Positions 26,052 to 34,774 of a stretch of 34,969 nucleotides of DNA are shown here, piece after piece. The stretch's first letter is position 1. Every line of letters begins with the position of its first letter. Both the position numbers and the translations under genes were made by a program. The notes under the pieces are model-generated. The model was not told where the DNA came from, did not search any database, and saw nothing but the letters and a program-made list of their open reading frames with translations. Origin of the DNA: Pseudomonadota bacterium (lineage in GTDB: Bacteria; Pseudomonadota; Gammaproteobacteria; Burkholderiales; Burkholderiaceae_C); assembly GCA_021846965.1 (NCBI GenBank), contig JAJZWA010000027.1, positions 14,881 to 49,849 of the forward strand, given 5' to 3'.

Positions 26052-26254
26052 GCTGTCCCCCCTTTTTCGTGCCCGAAAACCCACTTTTGACGCAATCGTG
26101 AACTAATGCGCGATTGCATCACGAATCCTGCATGTAGCCCAGTCCTGATTCGACGAAATCCTCGCAAAATGCGACAGTGGATCCGCGTGCGGCGGCGGAG
26201 CCCGCAGGCGCCCACGGCTGGCGCCTGCATTCGCGACCGCTCCGGAACACCTTC

Positions 26255-28375
26255 ATGGATCACGTTTCCTACGCCTGGCCGCTGGTCCTGGCATCCCTGC
26301 TCGTGGCTGTCCTGGCGTCCTACACGGCGCTGGACCTGGCTGCGCGCATTTCCACCGCGCGCTCCGCGCAGGCCCGCCTGTGGTGGCTGGCGGGTGGGGC
26401 GCTGTGCATGGGCGTGGGCATCTGGTCCATGCACTTCGTCGGCATGCTGGCCGCCACGCTGCCGGTGCCCCTGGCCTATGACCCGGGGCGGACCCTGTTG
26501 TCCCTGCTCATCGCCATCGCGGCCTCGGGATTCGCCTTGTACCTGGTCAGTGGGCCGGATCTCACCCGTGCACGCCTCGGCGTGGGCGCCCTCGGCATGG
26601 GGGGCGGCGTGGCCGCGATGCACTACACGGGCATGGCCGCCATGCGCATGAGCCCGTTCATCGCCTACAACCCTGCGCTGGTTCTGCTGTCCGTCGCCAT
26701 CGCGATCGGCGCCTCGGGCGCCGCGCTGTGGATCGCCTTCCGGCTGCGGGCTCGCACCCATCACCTGTACCGGCTGCGGGCCGGTGCCGCCATCCTCATG
26801 GGCGCGGCGATCGCCGGCATGCACTACACCGGCATGGCCGCTGCGGGCTTTCCCGTCGGCAGCCAGTGCGGCGCGCTGGCCGGGGGCTGGAGCGGGCAGG
26901 GCCTGGCCCCCATGGTGCTGACCGCGGCGGTGGCGGTGCTGGCGGCGGCCATCGTGCTGTCCATGCTCGATCGGCGCTTCGAATTGCAGAGCGCCATGCT
27001 GCAGTCCTCCCTGTCGCAGGCGCATGGCGAAATTGCCTTCCTGGCCCTGCACGACGCCTTGACCAAGTTGCCCAATCGCCTGCAGCTGGAGCGTCGCCTG
27101 GAGCAGGCCATGCGTGACAGCCGGCGCAGCGGGCAGTCCTGTGCTGTGCTGTTCGTGGACCTCGACGGTTTCAAGGCCGTCAACGACGCTTTCGGGCACC
27201 AGGCAGGCGACCGCCTGCTGTGCCTCATCGCGCAGCGCCTGCGCGAGACCATGCGTCCGTCGGACATGGCCGCGCGCATGGGAGGCGACGAGTTCGTGAT
27301 GGTGGCCGAGGCCGTGCGCCGCGAGGATGTGCATGCGCTGGCCGCGCGCCTGGGCGCGGCGCTGCGCCAGGAATTCGTGGTCGACGGTCATCACCTGCGC
27401 ATTTCCGCGAGCATCGGCATCGCCCTGTATCCCCAGGACGGTGTCTCGGCGCAGGAACTCATCAGCCACGCCGATGCCGCCATGTACCGTGCCAAGTCGG
27501 GGGGGCGCGACGCGCATCAGTTCTTCGACCCCTCGATGCTGGTCAATGCCCAGGAGAACCTGCAACTCCTGGGCGAGTTGCGCGGGGCGCTGGCGCGCAG
27601 GGAGTTCCGGCTGCATTACCAGCCCAAGCTGGACCTGCGCAGCGGTCGCGCCGTGGGCGCGGAGGCCCTGCTGCGCTGGGCCAGCCCCAGCCACGGCAAC
27701 GTGCCTCCCGATCGATTCCTGGAACTCGCCGAACAGGCCGGCCTGATCGTGCCCATCGGCGAATGGGTGCTCGACGAGGCCTGCCGCCAGGCCGCGGCCT
27801 GGCACGCCAGCGGGCACCGGAACTGGAGCGTGGCGGTGAACCTGTCCGCGCTGCAGTTCGATCATCCCGGCCTGGTGCAGTCGGTGCGCGACGCGCTGCG
27901 CCGGCATGCGCTGCCCTCGCGCGCGCTGGTGCTGGAGGTGACCGAGTCCACGGCGATGCGCAACGTCGAATCCAGCATGGCCATCCTGAAACAGTTCGAG
28001 GCCATGGGCGTGGGCGTGTCCATCGATGACTTCGGAACCGGCTATTCCAGCCTGCTGTATCTCAAGCGCCTGCCCGCCACGGAGCTCAAGGTGGACCGGG
28101 GCTTCATTCGCGACGTGCAGCACGATGCCGACGACGCGGCCATCGTGTCGGCCATCGTCGCGCTGGCGCAGCGTCTGCAGTTGCGGGTAGTAGCCGAAGG
28201 CGTGGAGACCCCGGCGCAGCAGGACTATCTGCGGCAACTGCATTGCGACCTGGCGCAGGGCTTCCTGTTCGGCAAGCCCGTGCCGGGCTGGGAGTTCCCG
28301 CAGGTGGTAGAGCGAGCCGAGGCCCACCTGCGCGGGGCGGGGGCGGGCAGGCAGCACGCGGCCCAGGCCGCCTAG
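26255..28375 (+). CDS. MHYT-GGDEF-EAL c-di-GMP turnover protein
   Basis: The product has 706 residues. The N-terminal 240 residues are a membrane MHYT domain with three repeats, SMHFVGM, AMHYTGM and GMHYTGM; the family is thought to sense O2, CO or NO through a bound metal. The GGDEF domain carries an intact RMGGDEF at about 340-346 and an RPSD inhibitory site upstream. The EAL domain has EALLRW at about 469, DDFGTGYSSL at about 591, KVDRGFI, and EGVET at about 648. Both halves look catalytically complete, so it could make or break c-di-GMP at the inner membrane. The ATG at 26255 fits the start of the first helix, and the ribosome site is weak. It diverges from the PBP7-like gene across about 200 bp. 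Confidence 0.94.
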   Translation: MDHVSYAWPLVLASLLVAVLASYTALDLAARISTARSAQARLWWLAGGALCMGVGIWSMHFVGMLAATLPVPLAYDPGRTLLSLLIAIAASGFALYLVSGPDLTRARLGVGALGMGGGVAAMHYTGMAAMRMSPFIAYNPALVLLSVAIAIGASGAALWIAFRLRARTHHLYRLRAGAAILMGAAIAGMHYTGMAAAGFPVGSQCGALAGGWSGQGLAPMVLTAAVAVLAAAIVLSMLDRRFELQSAMLQSSLSQAHGEIAFLALHDALTKLPNRLQLERRLEQAMRDSRRSGQSCAVLFVDLDGFKAVNDAFGHQAGDRLLCLIAQRLRETMRPSDMAARMGGDEFVMVAEAVRREDVHALAARLGAALRQEFVVDGHHLRISASIGIALYPQDGVSAQELISHADAAMYRAKSGGRDAHQFFDPSMLVNAQENLQLLGELRGALARREFRLHYQPKLDLRSGRAVGAEALLRWASPSHGNVPPDRFLELAEQAGLIVPIGEWVLDEACRQAAAWHASGHRNWSVAVNLSALQFDHPGLVQSVRDALRRHALPSRALVLEVTESTAMRNVESSMAILKQFEAMGVGVSIDDFGTGYSSLLYLKRLPATELKVDRGFIRDVQHDADDAAIVSAIVALAQRLQLRVVAEGVETPAQQDYLRQLHCDLAQGFLFGKPVPGWEFPQVVERAEAHLRGAGAGRQHAAQAA

Positions 28376-28427
28376 CAGCCTGTCGAAATGCCGGAGGGGG
28401 CCGCGCGCAAGCCATGGGGCAGGTAGT

Positions 28428-28712
28428 ATGCGCGCTATGCGAGCCAAGCTCTTCACCCACGTCGTGGGAATCTTCGTGCTGGTCGGCGCCGCGCTGTCGG
28501 CGTGGATGCTGGTGCCCATGTCGGGGCGCCCGCTGGGTTCCCTCAGCGCCTCCCAGGGCGATCGCGTGATCTGGGGCTGGGCGCTGGCCACGCTGGTGTT
28601 CGGCATGGCCTGCGTGTGGCTGGTGCTGGTGCTGCACCGGGTGATCCAGCGCGCCGACCAGCGCGCCGCGATCCGGCGCACCGGCGAGGCTCCGCCCGAG
28701 GCGCACGGCTAG
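28428..28712 (+). CDS. small two-helix membrane protein, unknown
   Basis: The product has 94 residues from the ATG at 28428 or 91 from the ATG at 28437. Two hydrophobic segments (about 10-31 and 47-69) and a basic, Pro/Glu-containing tail suggest a small inner-membrane protein with the tail in the cytosol. I recognise no family. GGGGCAGG precedes the first ATG. Alternatively, TAGTAT (28424-28429) lies seven bases before the second ATG and would give a leaderless message. Codon use looks like the neighbours. It follows the MHYT-GGDEF-EAL gene by 52 bp on the same strand. Confidence 0.65.
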   Translation: MRAMRAKLFTHVVGIFVLVGAALSAWMLVPMSGRPLGSLSASQGDRVIWGWALATLVFGMACVWLVLVLHRVIQRADQRAAIRRTGEAPPEAHG

Positions 28713-28743
28713 GCGCTCGCGGCAGCGCGGGCGCCTCGGCTCT

Positions 28744-29283
28744 TCAGGGATTGCTCGACAACAGCTGCCGGTCCTCGTACAGGACCGGCTGGCCCGGGGA
28801 GCCGTGGCGCACGGCGCGTGCGAATCGCACGATGCTTTCCAGCCCGTCGAAGCCGAAGGCGATTCCGCTGGGACGGGGATCCCCGTTGGCCGGGTAGACC
28901 ACGAACATCGGGCCGCCCAGGTGGCCCTGCGTCAGCGCGCGAGCCTGCGCGGCGTCGAGACCCTGCCGGAATTCCTCCTGGGCACAGGGCTGGATGCCAT
29001 CGCAGGCACCGCCCAGGCGCGCGACTCGGTAGGCCCCATCGCCCGCCGGGCGCAGCACCACCAGATCGAAGCGGCGCAAGGCGTAGCGGGCTGCGCCGGA
29101 GTGGATCAGCGCGGCGAGCTGGGCGGACTCCTCGCCGTGGGCGAGAACCAGCACGCCCACGCCGAGCCGGTGCTCCGCGTGCGCGTCCAGCTGGGCGCGT
29201 TGTAGGGGAGTGGGTGCCGCATGGGCCTGGGCGGCCCACAGGGCGATGGCGGCGCCAAGGCCGCGCAGCATGGATTTGTGCAT
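28744..29283 (-). CDS. exported protein of unknown function
   Basis: The product has 179 residues. The N-terminus MHKSMLRGLGAAIALWAAQAHA is a clear Sec signal peptide with cleavage near AHA-AP, so the protein should be periplasmic or secreted. The mature part has two cysteines (GGACDGIQPC) that could form a disulfide, and the phrase GGPMFVVYPANGDPRPSGI. I do not recognise the family. The frame is open upstream to 29508, but the ATG at 29283 is the one that yields the signal peptide. It is transcribed away from the lower-GC gene-free region 29284-29831. Confidence 0.7.
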   Translation of the reverse strand: MHKSMLRGLGAAIALWAAQAHAAPTPLQRAQLDAHAEHRLGVGVLVLAHGEESAQLAALIHSGAARYALRRFDLVVLRPAGDGAYRVARLGGACDGIQPCAQEEFRQGLDAAQARALTQGHLGGPMFVVYPANGDPRPSGIAFGFDGLESIVRFARAVRHGSPGQPVLYEDRQLLSSNP

Positions 29284-29831
29284 GGTGTTTCGCGAACGGA
29301 CCGGGCCGCGGAAATACCCGCGGAACTCATAGGGGATTAGAGCCACTCCGCTGCACGTCGCGTTCATCAATAGTGCGCAGCCACCCCTTGTTCGCGGGGG
29401 CGGCACGACTTGTGTCGCGATGCGGATGATTCGGCGACAACAGGCGCATTCCCGACGTTGCGCAAAGATCCCGCCAGTCCCTGGCGAGGAGCCTGGAACC
29501 GGGACCATTCGTCTCGGTCGCAGGCTTTTCAGGGCCTCCGCATGGGAAGCAGATCATCAATATTGTGGATACCGGAATTCAACGTCCACCCAGAGGGAAG
29601 CTTGGGCGCAGGGCGCTGATCGGCATTTCCTACACGGGGTTTCTTGCAAATACCTTACACGTGAATGGGGCGGGTTTCAGGGACGACGCCATGGCGACGG
29701 GAAGAAGCCATGGATTACCGAAACATACCCGATGTTACAAACCTGTCATTCGATTTCACGGAATAATCGGGATGCTATTCGCATGCCGACGAGCGGGCAC
29801 GCGAATCTGCATTGGATTCGCCTGCTTCGAT
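29284..29831. other. 548-bp gene-free region of lower GC
   Basis: No credible gene is seen on either strand. By eye the GC content is far below the flanks, especially 29620-29800. It holds an inverted repeat at 29689-29713, a 9-bp direct repeat TCATCAATA (29364-29372 and 29554-29562) and a CCGCGG-N6-CCGCGG palindrome near 29308-29325. It must contain the divergent promoters of the exported-protein gene and the LuxR-type gene. I cannot exclude a small RNA or decayed foreign DNA. Confidence 0.55.
29689..29713. repeat. inverted repeat CCATGGC-N11-GCCATGG
   Basis: Perfect 7-bp arms (29689-29695 and 29707-29713) flank an 11-base purine-rich spacer, about 120 bp before the LuxR-type gene. It could be an operator or an RNA hairpin. 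Confidence 0.45.
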
Positions 29832-30524
29832 ATGCCCGTCCGCTCTACGATTTCCCGATTCCCGCCCGCGCAGAGGGCGGTCGCGTCCACGCAGGTTCCG
29901 CTCGCCGGCGAGGGGATCTCCCCGGATCCGATGGTGGCAGCCAGCGCATTGGCGGTCGCGGTGCGACATACCGGCCAGGGGGTGATGGCCGTGGGCGTCG
30001 GCGCGAGGCTGGTCTATGCCAACGAGGTCGCGTACTCCTGCCTGGGGCCCGAGGGGCCCCTGCGTCTGCGGCAAGGGTGCCTGACGCCCACCGGCGTCGC
30101 GGGGCGCTGCGTGTCCGAGGCCCTGCTGCGTCTGGAGCAGACGGGCAGGCCCCAGTTCTTCGCGCTGCACCGGCCGGCCACGGCGGGGAGCAGCGCGCAG
30201 ACCTTTGCGGTCACGGCGATCCTGGAGGAGCAGACCATGCTGCGCCAGCGGGTGCTGATCCTGGATCCTTTCGGCGAGCGCGGCGCCCTGGACGAGTCCG
30301 CGCTCAGCAACTGGCTGGGTCTGACGCCCGCGCAGGCGCGCGTGGCGGCCTGCCTGTCACGCGGGCTTTCCCCCGAGGAGGTCGCCACGCACTGCGGCCG
30401 CTCCATCGCGACCATCCGCACCCAGATCCGCGCCATTCTCGAGCGCACGAACCTGGAGAACCTGCAGCAACTTCACCGCGCGCTCGCAGGGCTGGGCCGC
30501 GGATTTTGCGAGATCTCCAGGTAG
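29832..30524 (+). CDS. PAS-like / LuxR-type HTH transcriptional regulator
   Basis: The product has 230 residues from the ATG at 29832. The C-terminal part (about 165-228) is a LuxR/FixJ helix-turn-helix: [20 protein letters not shown], then [20 protein letters not shown]. The middle (about 55-140) has a PAS-like phrase, [17 protein letters not shown], suggesting ligand or redox sensing. No ribosome site is visible. The frame continues upstream through lower-GC DNA to 29565, with a further ATG at 29772, so the start is uncertain. The last 52 bp overlap the 3' end of convergent dsdA. Control of dsdA or the downstream transporters is an inference from position only. Confidence 0.8.
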   Translation: MPVRSTISRFPPAQRAVASTQVPLAGEGISPDPMVAASALAVAVRHTGQGVMAVGVGARLVYANEVAYSCLGPEGPLRLRQGCLTPTGVAGRCVSEALLRLEQTGRPQFFALHRPATAGSSAQTFAVTAILEEQTMLRQRVLILDPFGERGALDESALSNWLGLTPAQARVAACLSRGLSPEEVATHCGRSIATIRTQIRAILERTNLENLQQLHRALAGLGRGFCEISR

Positions 30525-31846
30525 GCCCGCATCTGTTCCTCGGGCACCATGCCTCCGCCGGTGGCCCAGGCCAGGTGGGTGGCGACCGGCATCGATTCGG
30601 GTACCCGCGTGCTGGAGGCGAAGCCGGCCAGGGCCGAGGGCTCCAGGCGCAGGCCCTCGCTACGGTGCAGCAGGCCCAGCAAGGCCAGCATCTCCTCGTC
30701 GCTCACCGTGCAGTAGCCGTCCACCAGGTGCTGCACGGTACGCCCGACGAAGGCCGACGCGCGGCCCACGGCGAGGCCGTCCGCCAGCGTGCGATTGTCG
30801 ATGCCGAAGTCCTGCACGCAGACCGCGTCGTGCAGCCCGGTGTACACGCCCAGCAGCATGCAGGGCGAGTGCGTGGGCTCGGCGAACAGGCAGTGCACGG
30901 CATCCCCGAAAGCCAGCTTCAGGCCGAAGGCCACGCCGCCCGGAGCGCCGCCGACCCCGCAGGGCAGGTGCACCCATAACGGGTGATCGGCATCCACGCG
31001 CACGCCCGCCTCGTCGAACTGCTGCCGCAGGCGCCGCGCGGCCACCGCGTAGCCCAGGAAAAGCTGGCGCGAGTTCTCGTCGTCCACGAAGTGGCAGCGC
31101 GCGTCGGCGGCGGCTTCGCGCCGGCCCTCGCGCACGGCGGCGCTGTAGTCGCTGGCATGCTCCACCACGCGCACGCCGCGCTCGCGCAGCAGGCGCTTTT
31201 TCCACTCCCTCGCATCGGCCGACATGTGCACGCTGACCTCGAAGCCCAGCGCCGCGCCGACGATGCCGATGGACAGGCCCAGGTTCCCCGTGGAGGCCAC
31301 CGCGATGCGATGCGCGGCGAACAGCTCGCGCGCTGGAGCCTCGGCCAGGCGCGCGTAATCGTCGTCCGCGCGCAGCAGTCCGGCCTCCCAGGCCAGGCTC
31401 TCCGCGTGCTGCAGCACCTCGTGGATGCCGCCACGGGCCTTGATGGAGCCGGAGATCGGCAGGTGACTGTCCAGCTTCACCCACAGATCTCCGTGGTGCG
31501 GAGCGCCATGGCGTTGGCGCAGCGCCTCGCGCATGGCGGGCAGGCGCCGCAGCGGTGACTCGATCAGGCCCTGCCGCGCCGCCGTCTCGGGAAACACCCG
31601 CGCCACCCAGGGCGCGAAACGCGCGAGGCGGCGCTCGGCCTCGTCCACGTCGGCCTCGCCCAGGCCGCAGCCCGCGAGGGCCTGCGCCGCCGGTTGCACG
31701 GCAGGGTGGAACCAGGTGGTCTCGCGCAAGGCCATCAGCTCACGCAGCAGCGGATGCGTGCGCAGCCAGTCCTCCAGCCTGCGTCCGGCGACGGTGTGGA
31801 GCGCGCCGGGCGCGCCATCGAGGGGAGGAGGGAGGGCATCGTGCAT
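30473..31846 (-). CDS. dsdA: D-serine ammonia-lyase
   Basis: The product has 457 residues, against 442 in E. coli DsdA. It is a fold-type II PLP enzyme that converts D-serine to pyruvate and ammonia. The PLP lysine is Lys136 in [23 protein letters not shown] holds the phosphate-binding loop, and [17 protein letters not shown] and [11 protein letters not shown] are strongly DsdA-like. The C-terminus runs a few residues past the usual end, and that extra piece lies in the overlap with the LuxR-type gene. The ATG at 31846 is shared with no clear ribosome site. It diverges from an MFS transporter with 83 bp between start codons. No dsdX or dsdC homologue is recognisable. Confidence 0.96.
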   Translation of the reverse strand: MHDALPPPLDGAPGALHTVAGRRLEDWLRTHPLLRELMALRETTWFHPAVQPAAQALAGCGLGEADVDEAERRLARFAPWVARVFPETAARQGLIESPLRRLPAMREALRQRHGAPHHGDLWVKLDSHLPISGSIKARGGIHEVLQHAESLAWEAGLLRADDDYARLAEAPARELFAAHRIAVASTGNLGLSIGIVGAALGFEVSVHMSADAREWKKRLLRERGVRVVEHASDYSAAVREGRREAAADARCHFVDDENSRQLFLGYAVAARRLRQQFDEAGVRVDADHPLWVHLPCGVGGAPGGVAFGLKLAFGDAVHCLFAEPTHSPCMLLGVYTGLHDAVCVQDFGIDNRTLADGLAVGRASAFVGRTVQHLVDGYCTVSDEEMLALLGLLHRSEGLRLEPSALAGFASSTRVPESMPVATHLAWATGGGMVPEEQMRAYLEISQNPRPSPASAR

Positions 31847-31929
31847 GGGAGAAGCCGTGGCGGGGCTGGCCGGCGGGATCGGGTGGTGCTTCGGCAGGAT
31901 AAGTCATGGGACGCTAGGATTCGCATGCC

Positions 31930-33183
31930 ATGACCATCGCGCCCCGACCGCTTTCCGGCGATGCATTCCCCGGCCTCGCGATGTCCAGCATGCTCGCCGT
32001 GCAGACCCTGGCTTCGGCGGCGGCGCTGGCCGTCCCGGCGATCGCACCCGCGGTGTCCGCGAGCACGGGCCTGCCCTTGAGCGCGGTGGGGCTGTACAGC
32101 GGCGCCCTGTACGTGGGAGCGATGCTGTCGGCGATCAATGCCGGCATCCCCGTGGTGCGCCTGGGGGCCATGCGCACGGCCCAGTTCTGCCTGGTCATCG
32201 TCGCCTGCGGCCTGCTGCTGGTGGCCAGCGCCGTGCCGGCCCTGATGCTGCTGGGCGCGGTGCTGGTGGGCAGCGGCTACGGCACCTCGACCCCGGCCAG
32301 CTCGCACCTGTTCGCCTATGAGGTGCCGCCGCGCTGGCGCGGATTGGTGTTCTCCATCAAGCAGACCGGCGTGCCTCTCGGGGGCATGCTGGCGGGGGCC
32401 GTGTTGCCCGTCGCGGACCAGCGCATGGGCTGGCGACTGGCCCTGCCCGTGCTGGCCCTGGTCTGCGTGCTTTGCAGCGCACTGCTGCAGCCGCTGCGCG
32501 CCCGCTTCGACCGCTACCGCGAAGCCGGCCGGCGCGCCGGCACCGGCGGTTCGCTGCGCACGCTGCGCATGGTGTGGACCCACGCACCCATGCGCGAGCT
32601 GGCACTGTCCACGCTGTTCTTCGCGGCCATGCAGGGAAGCCTGGCCAGCTATCTGGTGGCCCAGGCGCATGTGGGCGCGGGGCTGGACGCGGTGCGCGCC
32701 GGGCTGCTGCTGGCCGCGGCACAGGCCGCCGGCGTGGTCGGGCGCATCGCCTGGGGCTGGATCAGCGATCACTGGGTGCGCCCCTCGCGCATGCTGGCAC
32801 TGCTGGCGCTGGCGATGGGGCTTTGCGCCTTGCTGGCCGGCCTGCTGTCTCCCGCCTGGCCGCGCCCGGCGCTGTGGATGCTGGCGGTGGTGTTCGGGGC
32901 CACGGCCACCGGATGGAACGGCGTGTACCTGGCCGAGGTGGCGCGCCTGGCGCCTCCCGGCATGGCGGGGGTGCTCACCGGAGGAACGCTGTTCTTCACC
33001 TTCTGCGGCGCCTTCGCGGGGCCCTCGGCCTTCGCGGCAGTGGCCTCGCTGACCGGGCGCGTGGGCAACGGCTACCTGGCCATGGGCAGCGTGCTCGCGG
33101 CGCTCGGCGTACTGCTGCTCGCCAGGCAGGCGCGCGCCACACGGCGCCTGGACACGGGCACAGCTGCGCGCCCTCGATCGTAG
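31930..33183 (+). CDS. MFS transporter, CynX/NarK-like
   Basis: The product has 417 residues and about twelve hydrophobic segments. GSGYGTSTPASSHLFAYEVP and RGLVFSIKQTGVPLGGMLAG resemble the group of MFS permeases that carry small organic or inorganic anions, but I cannot name a substrate. TAGGAT (31915-31920) lies nine bases before the ATG at 31930, so the message may have almost no leader. It shares its upstream region with divergent dsdA, which makes a role in D-serine or related amino-acid movement conceivable but unproved. Confidence 0.88.
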   Translation: MTIAPRPLSGDAFPGLAMSSMLAVQTLASAAALAVPAIAPAVSASTGLPLSAVGLYSGALYVGAMLSAINAGIPVVRLGAMRTAQFCLVIVACGLLLVASAVPALMLLGAVLVGSGYGTSTPASSHLFAYEVPPRWRGLVFSIKQTGVPLGGMLAGAVLPVADQRMGWRLALPVLALVCVLCSALLQPLRARFDRYREAGRRAGTGGSLRTLRMVWTHAPMRELALSTLFFAAMQGSLASYLVAQAHVGAGLDAVRAGLLLAAAQAAGVVGRIAWGWISDHWVRPSRMLALLALAMGLCALLAGLLSPAWPRPALWMLAVVFGATATGWNGVYLAEVARLAPPGMAGVLTGGTLFFTFCGAFAGPSAFAAVASLTGRVGNGYLAMGSVLAALGVLLLARQARATRRLDTGTAARPRS

Positions 33184-33218
33184 GCGCCCCGGGCGTGCCC
33201 GCGATACGTGAAATTGCT

Positions 33219-33224
33219 TATATA
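33219..33224 (+). promoter_or_regulatory. -10-like box before the MHS transporter
   Basis: TATATA at 33219-33224 sits in a short AT-rich island (AAATTGCTTATATAGAT) inside GC-rich DNA. No convincing -35 is present. It would start a transcript of the MHS transporter, and perhaps the porin, with a leader of about 115 nt. Confidence 0.35.
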
Positions 33225-33348
33225 GATCGCGCATAGCAGCTAGTCCGCGCGCGCCGTTGGTGCGAGGCGTGCAACTGGGCGAACATGAAGGCAGGCAGGC
33301 GCGGTTTCGCGCAGTGCCGTGCAGATTCCACAAGAAGGGGACAAATCC

Positions 33349-34671
33349 GTGCAAGCCATCCGAGCCGAGGCATCGGGCAGTGCGCTCACCCAGGGCCAGG
33401 TCACCGCGGCCATCGCGTTTTCCGCGCTGGGCTGGGCCTTCGACCTGTTCGACCTGTTCATCCTGCTGTACGTCGCGCCGGTGCTGGCCAAGGTGTTCTT
33501 CCCCTCCGGGCAGCAGATGCTGTCGCTGGCCGGGGTGTACGCCGCCTTCACCGCCACCCTGATCATGCGCCCGGTCGGAGGCTGGGTGTTCGGGCGCTTC
33601 GCCGACCTGCGCGGACGTCGGCGCGCCATGGTCGTGGCCGCCGTCGGCGTGGGTCTGTCCACCGCGCTGATGGGCACCTTGCCGACCGTGGAGTCCATCG
33701 GACTGCTGGCGCCCACGCTGTTCCTGGGCCTGCGCCTGGTGCAGGGGGTGTTCATGGGAGGCATGGTGGCCTCCACCCATACCCTGGGCACCGAGTCCAT
33801 CGCGCCGAAGCATCGCGGCCTGGCCTCGGGCATCATCTCCGGCGGAGGCTCCGGCGTGGGCAAGCTCATGGCCTCCCTGGTGTTCCTGGCCGTGACCTCG
33901 CTGTTCCCGGGCCCGGCCTTCGCGCAGTGGGGCTGGCGGGTCATGTTCTTCAGCGGCCTGATCAGTTCCCTGCTCGGCTTGTTCGTGTTCAGCCGCCTGC
34001 ACGAGTCGCCCCTGTGGGAAGCCCTGCAGCGCGCCAAGCCTGGCGAGGCCGGGCGCAAGGCGCCCGCCGCGTCCGTCGAGCGCCTGGGGGCCTTCGTGCC
34101 GGTGGTGTTGCTGTGCATCGTGCTGACCACCTGCGGCGGCGGCCTGTCCTACCTGACCTCCGGCTACCTGCCCACCTTCATGAAACTGGTGAACCACGTC
34201 AAGCCGAAGGACCTGGGGCAGATCCTCAGCCTGTCGGCGCTGGCGGTCATCGCCTCCTCGGTACTGTCGGGCTATCTCACCGACATCGTGGGGCGCAAGC
34301 CTGCCATGCTGGTCTATGGCGTGGTCTCGCTGGTGGCGATCCCGCTCATGTACCACGGGCTCGCGCAGGCCCAGTCGCTGCGCGAGATCGGCATGTACTC
34401 GGTGCTGCTCAGCGCGGTGGGCACCTTCTGCTACGCCCCGCTGCTGATCGTGCTCAACGAGCGCTTCCCCACATCCATCCGCTCCAGCGGAACGGCCGTG
34501 TCGTGGAACATCGGCTTCGCCCTCGGCGGCTCCATGCCGGTGGTGGTGTCGTTGATCGCCAAGGCCTCCAGCGGCCTGAGCGTGGCGCTGGCCATTTCCA
34601 CCGCGGCGCTGGCATTGGCCTACCTGCTGGCGGCCTGGGTCACGCCGACGCGCCACAACCTCATGCACTGA
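33349..34671 (+). CDS. MFS metabolite:H+ symporter (MHS family)
   Basis: The product has 440 residues from a GTG at 33349, chosen because AGAAGGGG lies nine bases upstream; a GTG at 33319 would add ten residues. It has twelve predicted membrane segments. GWAFDLFDLFILLYVAP in the first helix, RPVGGWVFGRFADLRGRRRA (motif A) and ERFPTSIRSSGTAVSWNIGF near the end are typical of MHS-type proton symporters for carboxylates, shikimate, proline/betaine and aromatic acids. The substrate is unknown. A porin gene begins 103 bp downstream, suggesting a joint uptake route through outer and inner membranes. A GC hairpin without T-tract (34676-34691) lies between the two. Confidence 0.92.
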   Translation: MQAIRAEASGSALTQGQVTAAIAFSALGWAFDLFDLFILLYVAPVLAKVFFPSGQQMLSLAGVYAAFTATLIMRPVGGWVFGRFADLRGRRRAMVVAAVGVGLSTALMGTLPTVESIGLLAPTLFLGLRLVQGVFMGGMVASTHTLGTESIAPKHRGLASGIISGGGSGVGKLMASLVFLAVTSLFPGPAFAQWGWRVMFFSGLISSLLGLFVFSRLHESPLWEALQRAKPGEAGRKAPAASVERLGAFVPVVLLCIVLTTCGGGLSYLTSGYLPTFMKLVNHVKPKDLGQILSLSALAVIASSVLSGYLTDIVGRKPAMLVYGVVSLVAIPLMYHGLAQAQSLREIGMYSVLLSAVGTFCYAPLLIVLNERFPTSIRSSGTAVSWNIGFALGGSMPVVVSLIAKASSGLSVALAISTAALALAYLLAAWVTPTRHNLMH

Positions 34672-34774
34672 AGCACGCGGCCCTGGCCGCGCCAGGCCCC
34701 CCGGACCCTTGCGCCGGGATGGGCCAGGCCTCGTGCACCCCACGAAATCCCCACGAACCACCCGAGGAGACCCC

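Noticed and set aside
25970-28681. 903-codon minus-strand open frame
   Set aside because: Shadow of the MHYT-GGDEF-EAL gene, kept open by GC-rich codons; no recognisable domain.
29420-30979. 519-codon plus-strand frame over the low-GC gap, LuxR gene and dsdA end
   Set aside because: Translation is Arg/Gly-rich; the LuxR-type domain is in a different frame that shows a clear HTH.
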